DNA from: Balanoglossus misakiensis
Lineage: Eukaryota > Hemichordata
DNA length: 64,000 nt
Direction: 5' to 3'
Assembly: GCA_040954595.2 (NCBI GenBank)
Contig: CM082596.2
Location: 9,548,001-9,612,000, forward strand
Shown here: positions 47,789-60,144 of the stretch, in pieces
Position numbering within the stretch: position 1 is the first letter of the stretch
Layout: every line of letters starts with the position of its first letter
Made by a program: the position numbers and the translations under genes
Notes under the pieces: model-generated
Databases searched by the model: none
What the model was told of the DNA's origin: nothing
Seen by the model: the letters and a program-made list of their open reading frames with translations, nothing else

Positions 47789-49326
47789 GAGCCGTCATTA
47801 TTTACGGCCTGGGGGGGGGGGGGTCGGAGGAATTACACTAGAAACTCCAAAATTTTGAGAAACCCCCCCTGCCAAGCATGCAGATTTTGAGAAACCCCCC
47901 CTTCCAACACAGAAATTTCGACTGCCCCCCCCCTAAAACCGGAACAACTACATATCAATACATGTATCTGTATTGAACACCTATTGCCTGGCCATGAGGG
48001 CCATAGTGGCCGTTTATTACACCCGAGGGGTTGTGAGTTACCAGAATCATATGCTTTTTCCCGAGGCCGCAGGCCGAGGGAAATAGCATATGATTCTGGT
48101 AACTCACAGTCACGAGGGGGTAAAAACGGCTGCTATGGCCCGAATATAGGCCAGGCTATAGGTGTTTTATAATAAACCTCATGCTAACAGCTGGGAAAAT
48201 CTTGCAATTTTCTCTTGAGGTTGGCAGACGACATCTTCAGCGGTGGCCATTGTGTCAGATGACGCGACACCGATTGACGTGACCGAGTCTGCGCACTATT
48301 ATAATGATAAAAATCATTATAATATACCTCATGCTAATACTGTGCCGTGATTCGCCAGAATCCGTCACGTGATAGGAAAATAGAATCGACTATGAACCGC
48401 TAGGGAAATAGCAGAAAAAATATAAACCGGTCACGTGACCAACGTGGTCACGTCAATCAGCGTCGCGTCGTCTGACACAATGGCCACCGCTGAAGATGTC
48501 GTCCTGCCAGCCTCAAGAGAAAATTGCAAGATTTTCCCAACTGTTAGGATGAGGTTTATTATAAAAACACCTATAGCCTGGCCTATATTCGGGCCATAGC
48601 AGCCGTTTTTACCCCCTCGTGACTGTAAGTTACCAGATTCATATGCTATTTCCCTCGGCCTGCGGCCTCGGGAAATAGCATATGATTCTGGTAACTCACA
48701 GCCCCTCGGGTGTAATAAACGGCCGCTATGGCCCTCATGGCCAGGCAATAGGTGTTCACTATTAAAGTAGTGTAGTAAAAGACCTTCCTACTCCAGGTTC
48801 ACCCTGCTACATTGTAGGTGATCATCAGTTGCATCATGATGGATTGAAAAGGGTGAAACAACAAAACAATCTCAAAGTCACAACTAAATAATGATTACCG
48901 TAAAAGCTCACCCATAACCAGTAACCATCAAGTAGCATTGTGTAATTTGGACAGGCATCGTTAAAAGTCAAAATGATTATCAAACTTTGTTGATATAATA
49001 AGGAGTAATGTTATTTATGCATGATCAGGCAAGCATGCCAATCCTTTATCAGCAAATTTTGGGAAAAATACTTTGATAGTGCAGTGTGGACACTCTGGTG
49101 TTCCGCGACCAGAGGTCGCGGAGCGCTGCAGCACTTGCACAGCACACAACTAAATCTTTCAGTTGAAAAACTTTGATACATTTCCCAAAAATGAGTGACC
49201 CCCCTCTTCATCTACAATTTTTGAGAAACCCCCCCCTGCAGCCTTCCAATTTTTGAGAAACCCCCCCCCCCCTTGATTCCTCCGACCCCCCCCCCCCCCC
49301 AGGCCATAAATAATGACGGCTCCCTA
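47789..49326. mobile_element. TIR element with poly-G/poly-C ends
   Basis: AGGGAGCCGTCATTATTTA (then CGGCCTGGGGG and TCGGAGGAA) at the left is inverse to the right end (TTCCTCCGACCCCC, AGGCCATAAATAATGACGGC, TCCCT). Subterminal TTTTGAGAAACCCCCCC words repeat on both sides in the same orientation. No convincing target duplication. Its middle holds two opposed copies of the 8.8-kb palindromic element. Confidence 0.75.
47974..48757. mobile_element. Head-to-head pair of the palindromic element
   Basis: The left half (47,974-about 48,298) and right half (about 48,305-48,757) are inverted copies of the element at 8,815-9,262. They meet near ATAATGATAAAAATCATTAT. Each half is itself a hairpin, so the region could fold into a cruciform of hairpins. 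Open frames reading MPGHEGHSGRLL on both strands are translations of the palindrome. Confidence 0.8.
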
Positions 49327-49504
49327 AAGAGACCAGCTGTTCTATTTGGTGTGTGTACAGTACACATGCCATTGGCAGCTTATGGGTCAGCCAATGTTTG
49401 CCTGTTGATCTCTTGATGTGTGTGTGTGTGTGTCTGTCTGTATATGTACTCCGGTGTAGACTTTTTTCTTGTATTATCCGTGAATGGGATCACCGTGTAC
49501 TTAA

Positions 49505-49950
49505 CGCAATTTCTTACACTCATCAGGGATATTTTGGCTTGTCTAACACGAGCTAAAAATATCCCCAACTCGTCTGAGAAATCTTATACCAGGTCCTAAG
49601 GTTGTGAGACTAATAGAATCTCACACTCCCAAGGACTTGGGATCATATTTCTCACATGTGTTGAGGATTTTCTGTCCCAAACAAGCTGCAGGCGAGTGTG
49701 GGACAAAATATCCCTGACGAGTGTGAGAAATATGATCCCAGGTCCTTGGTGTGTGAGATTATATTTCTCACACGGCCACAAATTAGCCAAATTCGTTTTA
49801 AAACATTAAATAAATGACTCTTGAACTGTCATCTGGCACGTTGTAGTTTCTGTATCATAGGATAACATTTAGCTTTGTCATCCAATCTGAATCAGCGCTC
49901 GTGTCATATACAGCTTTTGATTCAGTGAGAATGTGTGATTGATTTGTTGT
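49505..49950. mobile_element. TCTCACACTC palindrome-family element, copy 3
   Basis: GGACTTGGGATCATATTTCT, GACGAGTGTGAGAAATATGA and CCAGGTCCTTGG words are arranged as palindromes. The distal part (AACATTAAATAAATGACTC ... CAGCTTTTGATTCAGTGAGA) is the inverse of 25.53-25.72 kb. Confidence 0.65.
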
Positions 49951-49961
49951 TCATTGTTCAG

Positions 49962-50009
49962 GTGCACAACAGTGCACGTTAATTGATTGTCAAGGCCTCC
50001 AGCCCATAG
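49962..50009 (+). CDS. Small phase 1-1 exon with C-x4-C motif (candidate)
   Basis: Acceptor TTCATTGTTCAG, donor CATAG/GTAAGA, 48 bases encoding AQQCTLIDCQGLQPI between split glycine-type codons. Same phase as the EGF exons upstream and resembles the 53.56-kb exon in having two Cys four residues apart. Confidence 0.4.
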
Positions 50010-50214
50010 GTAAGAGGGCATAAAGGTAATCAGAATTTTGTACGAAAATGAAATAAATAATACATGTACTCAAATAATACAAATGACAACATCAAGCAGC
50101 ACTTGTGTGGAAGTATGTACTCGGGATACAAAGTGAGGAACTTAGCAGATTAAGTTTTTTAACACATTTTCTTTAAGTTTAAAGGCATTGTAAACATAAA
50201 TACTTGAGGATTCT

Positions 50215-51090
50215 GATGCGCTCATGATATTAACAAACATTTGAATGTGGGGAATTTTAGTGTAACCAATATATTGTTTTCTAAGACATATACGGGGCAA
50301 ACAAGTAAAAAGTGATACTCGTCTTCTATTTGTTCACCAGAGCATAGCCTACAGTGTCTCTCTGAAACGTCCACGTTCTGATCTCTTCCCTCCTCTATTG
50401 CAAGAGGAAGGGCAGAACAGCGAAAACATGCAAAAATGTCTTTGACATTACGTGTACAGTTGACATCAACTTCTTTTCAGGCTGTAACAATGATTTAAAA
50501 TGTGTGTATGTACGGAGTTTGGTTTTGGACGGACAGTGTGATTTCCATTGTTGCTTCAAAATATCTGAAATTCTTGTCTCAAATGCTGAAAGGAACAAAC
50601 ACTTATCGCCTATTTCCTGAGAAATCCAGGCGAAAATAAAATGTGTTTCACCGATGTTGCCCAAGTGTGACGGCCTAAACAGTCAAGATTACGTATGTAG
50701 CATTAAATATGCTTGCCTAGGGAGTCTTTCCTGTTGCATCTCTATAAGTTTCACCCAGTAACGAATACAACGTTTCATTGTGTGAACATACACTGGCAAC
50801 CGCCCACATTCTCCAATTACAGCTTCATTGGTAGTGCTCCTTGGCACACCTAGAAAAATTCTGCACCATGTTCTTTGCACTTTTTCTATGATGTCATAAA
50901 ACTCAAGTCTCCGATCCATAACAAAGAATGAGTAAGATCATGGCATCAAACACCTTGAAGTGACATTCAAATGGCATATACCCTAGTTTCCACCTGGCAA
51001 CTGAGAGTAGAGACAACACCTTGCTGGCTTGATTAGCCAATGTTTGCACTGCTCTGGACCAGGTGTTGCGATTAAACAAAAGTGAACCTA
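50215..51090 (-). pseudogene. LINE (CR1/Jockey-like) ORF2 3' fragment
   Basis: The minus frame reads NTWSRAVQTLANQASKVLSL, KLGYMPFECHFKVFDAMI and LILCYGSE, then after a frameshift near 50,905 RTWCRIFLGVPRSTTNEAVI, GECGRLPVYVHTMKRCIRYW, and finally HCRLCSGEQIEDEYHFLLVC. This order (thumb and C-terminal region after the reverse transcriptase, then a C-x2-C...H-x4-C tail) is typical of CR1/Jockey-group LINE ORF2. The catalytic palm and endonuclease are absent: a 5'-truncated, frameshifted remnant. Clade assignment is tentative. Confidence 0.75.
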
Positions 51091-51169
51091 GGAGTTTGAA
51101 CAATGTCCTTGTAATAGACAGGTTTTGGTTGAGACAGGTTTTACTGTATTTTGATACATGCTCTGGCTT

Positions 51170-51250
51170 AACCATTTCACCACCATGGTACAGTCCGAAC
51201 CCGTTGTTTTCTATGGTAAGGTTGGACCTCTAAAAAGGGAACTGGGAGGT
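51170..51250. mobile_element. CCCTTTCACC-family mini-MITE remnant
   Basis: TTAACCATTTCACCACCATG and GGTTGGACCTCTAAAAAGGG match the 35.9/40.1-kb relatives of the 33.5-kb mini-element. The right TTAA end is lost. Confidence 0.55.
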
Positions 51251-51399
51251 TCTTTCTGGGAATCTCTTTATTTATTCTGTCACAAAAATTGCATGGGAGT
51301 TCTAATTCTAAAAGGAGCACTGATTTGATAAAATATCTCAAAGTCAAGTTTTGGATGTGGCTCCAGTTCAAGTATTGTAGGTGACTAGTTTTCCGGAGT

Positions 51400-53550
51400 T
51401 CAAGTCTGTATACTTGCAGTAGAGTTGGTCACATGGACTTGGGTAATCTGAGTGTGGTCAGAAATTGAACTTACACACACACATTGATTGAGTTAAGAAC
51501 ATGTCTGGTGTATTACTGTAATATGACTAGATACTGCAAATGCATAAACAATAAGTGTATGTTAAAATACACAGTTTTCATTGATATATCTGATTCATGA
51601 AATTAAATACACATGTTCATTAAAACCCACTATGATAGAGCGCCCCCACTGTTCAGAATGTCAGTTTTGAAGTCCTACATCTATGACGTCATGCCTAGCT
51701 GTCAATGTTAACTGATGTGTACTTGTACTACTTGTAAATGGAAGTACTTTAAAGTAAAGCTCAGATGTAAGGGTTTTGTAAAATAAATATAATATTAAAA
51801 CATTGCAATCATTTTAGTCCTTCGGAACAGCGGTCCAATTGACTAATGTGATCACTCTGTGTGCGGCATATGGCATATTAAGCATTTAGTATTTTTCAAT
51901 CAGAAGCCATTAATCCTGTGATTAATTCTGCTTCTTGCAACACTGATTTTAAATCACCACACATGAATATTTTTATCCAAAGGACTGTGGTGCCCAAGTT
52001 TTTATGATAAGATAAACAAACAGTGAAATTCACTGAAGAAGTGAGTGAGCACTTGCCCATTCATTGTTCAATGAAATGTGACCACCAATTCATTGACGCC
52101 TTGAGCATAGCAACAACAACCTGTGTATTGACAATACTGCCTGTAGCCTTTCAGTTGATGTTGCTTGATGTACATATATGACTGGAGTCGATCATTTGTG
52201 TTTTTTGTTGCATTGTTATTTTTAACAGCGTATTAAGCAATTTTTTGTTTGAGTTCATCATTCAGTGATAGTAGCTGACTAAAATCAGTGATGGTCGTCA
52301 GGTTGTGTATTTCAATTTTCAGGATGACTGCTTTTGTAATAAATTCACAAGTTCTGTGACCGTCACAAGAGTGTTCTGAATTATTGGTTTGTTTTCCTGT
52401 AGTGTGCATTTACATGTTCCCAGATAGGAAGTTTTAATGGGTATTAGTGTCAACATCCACAAGTGACTTGAGGCCAGTGAACTTGTAGTTGTGTGTAGTT
52501 TGGATATTAGCTTGTGGTGATATTAACATGGCGAATATCAAAATAGTACAAACAAATGTTTAAAACAGGACATATCCATAGCTTTCCCTTTCATAATTGG
52601 ACTGTATTGTTATTGAAGTACAAAGACTTTCCAGCAACATGACATGGCTGGATTTTTTTGTAGGAAACAAGTCCGGCTGCTATTTGCTGTCTTTGTATTA
52701 CACTACTAGTAACATCTCCATTTCTAGCTTTGCACCTCACATTCAATGAATAGACCTGTGGATGTTTTGACACTTCTCGTCAATGAATGTGTATGGCTGC
52801 AGTTTATCAAATGATACACAAATCAAAGGAACAAACAGTGACTTTTATTTCTTTTGAGAACCTTGCATTCTTATATTTAAATGCTCACTCACTGGCCCCA
52901 ATTGCAAAATAGCAACATTTAATACATGCGATATTCAATGCGTTTACAGTATTCAAAAATGTTTGAAATTGAATATTGTGCCAAAGAGTGGTGTTGTCAG
53001 TCCAAATATCAAAGCATTGAATGATTGTTCACAGTTTCCTGTATGGTTTGGCCCACCTCTTCTGAAAAGATGACTTGTGATATAGTGTTGTACATTGAAA
53101 AGAAATTCATATACATGTATTTTAAATAATTCATATTTTCAATCTAGAGGTGGGAGCTGCTTCCTCAAAATATATTTGACTGTCAGAATGAAAGGCAAGC
53201 GATTCACACAAGTTAACTCCAACACAACAACTCTTCAATTAAATAATTGACATCAGATAACCACAAAGGCATTATTCAAATAAATTGTATAAATACAAAT
53301 GCAGTTACAAGATTTGATGTCTGAAATTTACTGATAGGTGTAGATTTTGTAGGCATTTCCCTTCCTGGGTTACTTTGCGATTAGTTGTTTTGCGTAGTAG
53401 AATGGAACAGTGCCCGGTCTGGATTGGTCACATTAATGTTCAGAGAGAAAGTTAATTTGGCAACTGCTCATTGTATGAAAGGTCATAGGGTTAAGATGTC
53501 TTATGTCAAAGTCACTTATGAATCCCTTAAAGATAAATGTAACCTATCTT
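51400..53550. other. A+T-rich intron or intergenic, nothing recognised
   Basis: No repeat family seen elsewhere in the window and no exon-like coding frame with good splice sites was found. The MED25 PTOV/ACID exons, if this gene had them in order, would be expected in 46-58 kb, but no recognisable segment occurs here. Confidence 0.4.
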
Positions 53551-53558
53551 ATTGACAG

Positions 53559-53609
53559 ATAAGCCAGCAACAACAGAGAAATGTTATACACCCAAATGCT
53601 ATCAACGAG
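53559..53609 (+). CDS. Second small phase 1-1 exon with C-x4-C motif (candidate)
   Basis: Acceptor CTTATTGACAG, donor CGAG/GTGAGC, 51 bases encoding DKPATTEKCYTPKCYQR. C-x3-C by strict count (CYTPKC) is C-x4-C including both ends as in the 49.96-kb exon's CTLIDC. I do not recognise the module. Confidence 0.4.
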
Positions 53610-53989
53610 GTGAGCTTCTGTCTATCTAGGAAATGGTGCCACACTGCTACTGATAAGGACAAAAAAAGAGTTTTGTTTAGCGCGTATGAAAATGTCAAAA
53701 ATTTTAGTTATGGTAAACAACCAACACGCAAACATTTCTTTTCTTTTCAATTGTTTGATAAAATTATTATAACTATCCCAAAATTTGCAGCTTGTGTGCC
53801 TTTAAAATTCAAATTCCTGTCCAAAGGGTGTCTACCCCTGCTGGTCAACTGTTATATAGGCAATTTACACAAACACGTACCAGTATAGATTCGACCACAG
53901 TCCTGTTGGCAAACATGCTCCAATGGTCTTAGCAGACAACCATCATAAATGCATGAAACGCAGCACGCTCATTCAGTCCGATAATAGGT

Positions 53990-55390
53990 GCTAAAACATA
54001 ACATTTTGACATCACTAACATTTTTCCCAGTGACCAAATTTTCTCAGTTTGAATCGACTGTTGATTTTGTGGAAACATTAAAGTGGAACGTTGTGATCCG
54101 TTTTTGAGCCAATTCTGCGAAATGCGATTAAAAAGTACTATGAAAAACGTTGGTTTCATTCACTTTCACTTACGCATAACAGACCTACAGCCAGCCAAAA
54201 ACTGCGCGAACCCGGAAGTGAGTGACGTCAGCAACTTGTGGTACCGTTGTCCGCTGCCGACGCGTTGGAGCGAGCGCCTGCACTCACGCGACCGACGACG
54301 TTAGCATGGCAACATATTCTCGGGTAGTAGGCTACAATTTTGAACCAGAGATTCCCTTCTACGACCAAGAGACTGAATTTTACAGGGGACAAAAGTTCAT
54401 GCAGTTCTGATCATCTCCGATGTGTCCTGTTTGTCAAGGCTTACACTTGGTGTGGTTTCAGTGAAACCATAGACCCTAGGGTCTATGGTGAAACAGACAA
54501 TGCTGTTAACAATACCCTCCCTTGTTGTCTCTCCCTCGTTGTCACCTTTTCGAACCACTTTTCTTACAAAAATACTTTGTCACCTTTTATGGAGTTGAAA
54601 AGAACGCAGGTGCATCGTCCTGCTCTCCAGGTGTAGTACGTCCGTAGTATAATGGAAGCCAATACCATAGTTATTCTATGCATGCTTCGTCTCTTGAAAT
54701 GTATTAAAACTGCCCTTTTTAGTTGCTTTCATTTGATAACTATGCGATCGTCAATAAATGGAAATTAAACCCAAATACGTGTACCAAAAAACGTGCAGGA
54801 AGGATTTAAAACGGTACGTTTATTATTATCAGCGGCAGTTAGAACAACTTTGTATAGGCCTTACGGTTTGTTCATAAACGTCGACATGCATGGCATCGTG
54901 GACATTGCAGGGTCTATGTCTGCACGCATCGACAAATACAATACACGTAGAGCATTGCCTTTGAAAGAAACTTATCCCCGTCGATTTTCCGAATATGTTT
55001 TTAAAATCATGAACTTGACATTTCGCCATGTCAGATCCGCGCAAAATGTGTCTGTTTATTGGAAATGACACGTCGAACGTGTAAGAGCGCTGCGCGTCGA
55101 CTGCAACGCAAGTTGCTGACGTCACTGTAGTATTTTCAACTCGCGTCTTCTGCTTGCACAGGAAGTGAAAGTGAATTAACCCATCGGAACGTTGCCGTTT
55201 TTGACACCCGGTTTGTACTTTGAAGCCCAAAATTGTGGGTGTCGTTCCTCTTTAACATGGCCAGTTTTGTCCAGTGGCTGTGATTGAAACCATCTCCAAT
55301 ACCAGAAAAATGCTGATCCAAAACAAACGTTAAGCACAAATTGTCATTTTGACTCGTGTACTCAGAGTTTCGGAAACTTGATCAAGTAAT
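53990..55390. mobile_element. Element with about 250-bp diverged inverted arms carrying CRE and ETS sites
   Basis: The left arm has TTCACTTTCACTTACG, CCCGGAAGTG (54,211-54,220) and TGACGTCAGCAACTTG (54,223-54,238). The right arm has the inverses CAAGTTGCTGACGTCA (about 55,109-55,124) and AGGAAGTGAAAGTGAATTAA. ETS (GGAAGTG) and CRE (TGACGTCA) are vertebrate and invertebrate promoter motifs. The left set lies about 70 bases upstream of an ATG at 54,306 opening MATYSRVVGYNFEPEIPFY and stopping at 54,410. It may be a transposon with promoter-bearing TIRs and a truncated ORF. Confidence 0.5.
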
Positions 55391-55399
55391 ATGACTTCA

Positions 55400-56770
55400 G
55401 AGAGGGGGGGGGGAGCAGTATCCGCTTCCATTTATTGGCTGTTTAAACAGATGTGTCAGTTATGTTGAAGCATTCTTCTTGCTTTATGCAGATGCAATTT
55501 GCGCCCCCATCCTCTACATACTGTAATCAGTCTCAGTGTTTGCCTGCTCGAGATTGTCAGTTTTTCATAAAAAGGAAATATTCATTTAAATTAAGCTTTG
55601 AATAATCTTATATATGATTTTAATTATGTCTATTAAATGACATTTCATAATATATCAAGATCAACACTTATGTATGACAAAACAGGCCAAAAATGAAAGA
55701 AAATCTAAAATTGCTGTATTTTTTAAAAAGTGCAATTTTGCAATGAAAAATGAAAATCTAATGTCTCAGCGGTGTACATTTACTTGCATGAGTTCTAGTG
55801 GAGGAGATCATGTTTTGTTTATGAAGTTCAATAGTCAGAAATGCAACGTTTTCATTGTTTCTTGCATTTCCCACGGTGGCAGCCATATTCCTTTATGGCA
55901 AAGCTTTATTATTTATCTGGTTAAAACTTGCAAATGCGCTCATATTTAGGGTTAAAAATACTTGTATACAGTTCAGTGCCTACATCTGCATGGACTAATA
56001 CTAGTACAGTTTGAAAAAAATGATAATTATCCCTAAAGTTTCAACTTATATGCCTGTAAGCGACATACCTTGTATTTGCATAAATTTGTCGTCAACCGGA
56101 AACGGATTACTTGTATGAAAATGTTTGGAGTTCTCGCAGCGATTTTAAATTCACCACTATTTTCTTGGGCTGGCCATCTGAAAGGCAGCATGGTTGTCAA
56201 AGGATAAATCTTTTATGTCAACCGAGCAACATATTTAATATCATGAAGTGTACACAACATTTGCACTGCTGGAACTATCATGACCACAATACTTGTTTAC
56301 TCACCATGGAGGTCAACTGGACCCCTATAAAAACGGTAGAACCGTTTTAATCCAGCTGACTTTCGAATTGCAAAGTACCGTAACAATAAAATTTGATAAG
56401 CCTATTTATATGCATTAATTCAAGTTTAAAGGAAAACTCATGAAAAAATGTGCGTTTTGGCAGCTATGGAGGTTTACCCCACTGTGTTCACTGATCAGGT
56501 TTGCAAAATACATTCAACCTTATGTAGTATGGTAATCAAACACTTAAAAATGTGATGTCATATAACAAAGGCCTGTTGAAATACCCTGAAAGAAATAAAG
56601 TGTCTGTTTTACTTCTTACAATATACCATGCCAACAATTCTGCTGATGCAAAATTCAGTTGATGCAACACTTACAGATGTATGCACAGAACATAAAATCA
56701 GTATGGGAACCCTCCATTAAAACTTCTGCACTTTGTACCTGACTTGGCTATTGTCAAGTTGTGTCACTTA
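55400..56770. other. Intronic or intergenic, no gene seen
   Basis: Low-complexity A+T-rich sequence with a G-run near 55,405-55,412. Open frames of 79-91 codons lack recognisable domains. Confidence 0.4.
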
Positions 56771-56774
56771 ATAT

Positions 56775-57720
56775 GTACCGTATATTCTCACAAATAAGCG
56801 CCACTTTTTAACCATTTCAAATTTTGGTGGCGCCTAAACAAAGGCAGAAATGAGTCTTTTCAAGAACCGGTGGCGCTTATTCATGGATCGCCCGGTATAC
56901 TGTACCCTGTTGATTCATATGCAAATGATTTGGGACGTTCCAATCAGTGTTCTCATAAGGGAGTGTCCGTAGTGAATGAATGGCTGTTTCAAATTCATAT
57001 GTAAAGTTTTAACATTTTCTATTCAAATACAGTCAGTTCAATGTATTATCTAATAAATATTCCAGAAATAAAAAGTTGTCAACGAAGTGAATACTACGAG
57101 CAGCATTACAGTATGCTGGCTGAACCATCAACAAAATCTACTGACGTATAGTGGTTTAGTCCAAGTGCGTCTTTGTCATCATGCTCTCATACATGTAAGG
57201 TCAGGCAAGGTTGCGTGAATACATGTACTCACGTTGCGTGAATATTCACGAGAAAATTAATACCGCAAACATATTCACAACTTGAAACTAGTCCTATTAT
57301 TTCAAAGCCCTGGCCATATGGTCAAACTTGGGTGGTAGTGCCGGTAACGTAAGCGGCTGCCGATCGATCGACAGGAAAAAGACGAGTGTCTAGACGCCCG
57401 GCACCTGTGTCTTTTGCAGTGTGATAATTTACATAAATTAGGAGGTTGACACGTGCCCGATTTCATCTTGTAAATAAATAGCACATCAGCCCAAAGCATG
57501 CATTGTCTGCTCAGGTCAATTATTATTCACACAGCAAGCCCCCCGTTGTTTTTGACGAGACCCCTAAACAGGTGTTACCTCGGTAGCACTTGTCATGATT
57601 CACGTACGTCCACACACCTCAAAAAAAATTCCTGGCGCTTAATTTTAAGTAAAAAGTAGCAAAGTCAGGTATCACTGGCGCCTAATCATGGGTGGCGCTT
57701 ATTTGTGAGAATATACGGTA
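56775..57720. mobile_element. Element with perfect 29-bp TIRs
   Basis: TACCGTATATTCTCACAAAT (continuing AAGCGCCAC) at 56,775 is exactly inverted at 57,692-57,720. GGTGGCGC and GGCGCCTAA words repeat subterminally. The interior of about 890 bases has no transposase frame. The ends include a TA, so a TA target duplication is possible but unproven. Confidence 0.85.
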
Positions 57721-57984
57721 ATATTACCTGTAATCTGTTTGGTTTTGTTATTATTTTGTTAGTTCATGCGTCCTTGTGCTTGCTGGGTGACACACTTTAC
57801 ACACCTGCTTGTTGCATGCATGGCACTATTTTTTGACTAAAAATGTTCCTTCCAGGCCATTAAATTACCTATATTGGGATATATCTTCATTTTGGCAATT
57901 TGTACGATGGGTAAACACTATTTGACGGGCGGAGAAGACCTGCTTATCGATATGTATTCTATTGCAAACAGTCAGTACACATAG

Positions 57985-58185
57985 TTAGAGACTGCTCAGC
58001 ACTCCAGATCTTATATCGAGAATGGCCACTGTTTCGCGAGTATAAATTTTCGCGTTCTCTTATTTCATTCACTGCATCGTTATCTTCAAAAAAATTCACG
58101 TGACACTTTATTTTTACACTATTTTGGCACTTGCGTATTTGGCGAAAATTTATTGCTCGCGAAAAATTAAAGCCGCTTGCACACG
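57985..58185. mobile_element. Diverged TACTGTAAAAC-family piece
   Basis: CGAGTATAAATTTTCGCG, GGCGAAAATTTATTGCTCGC and GTTCTCTTATTTCATTCAC resemble the family in inverse orientation. The terminal TACTGTAAAAC is displaced to about 58,512-58,522 (GTTTTACAGTA). Confidence 0.4.
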
Positions 58186-58515
58186 TGCCATTGTTAGGGC
58201 GCCCTTTTTGGGATTATAAAATTTGGTAAACATTTCTTATCAGTGACTCAAATACTTTTGCATGCACATGTGTATAAAAGGGACAGGGTCATCGCCCTCT
58301 ACGCGCGTCCACAGCAGCGTGGCTAAAGGTCACAATGTTCACACGTGATTTGAGTCGCTGTTTAGTGCAGCGCCCCGACCCAGGTCCCACCCCTCAACAC
58401 CGTCCCCCAAAAAGCCGCTCTCACCTTTTCACACGTGGCACTTACAAATTAACGCCGCCCTAGGGCTGCTGCTGGGGCGGCGTTGATGGCACGTGTGAAA
58501 GGCACTAAAGTGTTT
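58170..58515. mobile_element. CACACGTG-ended hairpin element
   Basis: TTGCACACGTGCCATTGTTA near 58,178 is matched inversely by TTGATGGCACGTGTGAAA near 58,484-58,501. An inner palindrome TTTCACACGTGGCAC ... GGCGGCGTTGATGGCACGTG occupies 58,428-58,501. Proline-like C-rich middle, no coding frame. Confidence 0.6.
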
Positions 58516-58769
58516 TACAGTATGTACTTTTTAATCCCTTCAAATATTTGAATATGATTAATTCCATGATAAGTGGGACAAGAAACCACAGTTGATACCC
58601 CAAAAAAATATTGAGAAAATAACCCGAAGTTGGAGTTACTGAGCTTTAAATTGATTTCAATAATCTCCCAAGTGAAAATTGGCTGAAGCTCCTGTAGTCA
58701 GTTACCTGTTGGTAGATTGACACATGACAATGATTGACTGTTTACACTTTTCTTTGTTTGATCTTTTAG

Positions 58770-58988
58770 AGGAATATTCAAGCACTGCAGGAGAATCTAG
58801 AGATGGCACAGAAAATAAGAACTTGAATTGAAGAATCAGCAAGATCAACATGCACGACAAAATCAACTCATAACACAAAGACAACAACAAAAGCAATTAC
58901 AAAGATAGCCCAACAACAACAACAAGCAGTGCAAGCACAGCCATCCAATATACAATCAACAAATCAACAACTAAGACACCACTTTCAA
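58770..58988 (+). pseudogene. MED25: Gln-rich exon I, internal stop or frameshifts
   Basis: Acceptor ATCTTTTAG, donor CAA/GTAAGT, 219 bases (73 codons), phase 0 at both ends like H and J. The frame opens NIQALQENLEMAQK, meets TGA at 58,824-58,826 and ends IAQQQQQAVQAQPSNIQST. The middle reads more naturally in another frame (LKNQQDQHARQNQLITQRQQ), which suggests two compensating indels, but that frame also ends in TAG. Probably damaged. Confidence 0.55.
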
Positions 58989-59475
58989 GTAAGTTGTCAC
59001 AATAATGTGAACAGTGAATATTTTGAAAACCAAGACTGATACCCGTGTCACTCCTGGGAATTGTTATGTGGGGAAAAATAAAATCATTTTTCTCAAAAAA
59101 GGAGCTTTCTTGATGTTACAAATAACATGGTCTGTGCCATTCCCGAAATTATCTTAATGTATTTGGGACCTGACAGTCACACAGAATAAATTCAAAGCAC
59201 TATTTGCCCAAAGCAGACCTAAATTACAGACAGAGGAATACAACAAATCTTGTCTCATTCTTATTTTCAATTCTTCTAGTTTTTCCATGGTATCAGTGTG
59301 GAAGCACTGATGATAACCTCCGTCAGACAGTTTTAAATGCACAATCGTCTTACTCTTATGCACATATGTGTAATTTTGTGCGTACAAAATAAGATCAAAT
59401 CCAAATATCTGCAAATTTTATGTGCATGCATTCAAATAGTGGACTGCCTTCACTTCCTTTCATATTTCTTGCCCA

Positions 59476-59477
<2 letters not shown>

Positions 59478-59507
<30 letters not shown>
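59478..59507. repeat. (TA)n microsatellite
   Basis: About 15 TA dinucleotides in a row between the two Gln-rich exons. Confidence 0.95.
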
Positions 59508-59509
<2 letters not shown>

Positions 59510-60144
59510 AAGACTTTCATTTTGTCTCTTCTTTTCACTCAATTTGCTGTTTTTTTCTCCTAATTTACGACACAGAGTATGGTTGCCGCCATCTTGTCTG
59601 TTGTATAGACAGAATTGTGTCATTGATAAAGTTTTTGTAACCAGAATCTCTGCTTTGGCACATGCGCATTAGACGATCATAACCCTTTAACAAAAGTCAG
59701 CTTAGAATTTAAATCACATTGTTTTCAAAATGTCTGCATCTGATTACATGGTGAATTAAAGCTGAAAGCAGTGTTCACTGGGCCCAAGCGATTCCCAGGG
59801 TTTCTACAGAATGCCAAGGATTATCTGCTGTGGATACCAGAAATTTTGTCAAAAAGTTTTGATCCTAAACTGATTTATGTCCTACAAAATCCAAACTTCT
59901 AGATCTATTGGTAAGCCTAGAATTAGGCGTGTACATAATTAATTAGGTCAATGGGGGTCCTGAAATTAACCATCAAATAGTAGACACGACACGACTATAC
60001 CCGAAATTACAGTTACTTTATGCCTCCCTAAATTTCAGTCTGATTGACAAATGTGAAGAACGTTAAAGAGAGCTGTCTCCTGATACATTGCCGCTTTCTG
60101 TGAAGTGACTTTAAAAAGAAAACCATTTTGTTTGCATTCAACAG

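Noticed and set aside
47984-48748. Two frames starting MPGHEGHSGRLL on opposite strands
   Set aside because: They are the same palindromic element read from each end, without a start context, domain or splice sites.
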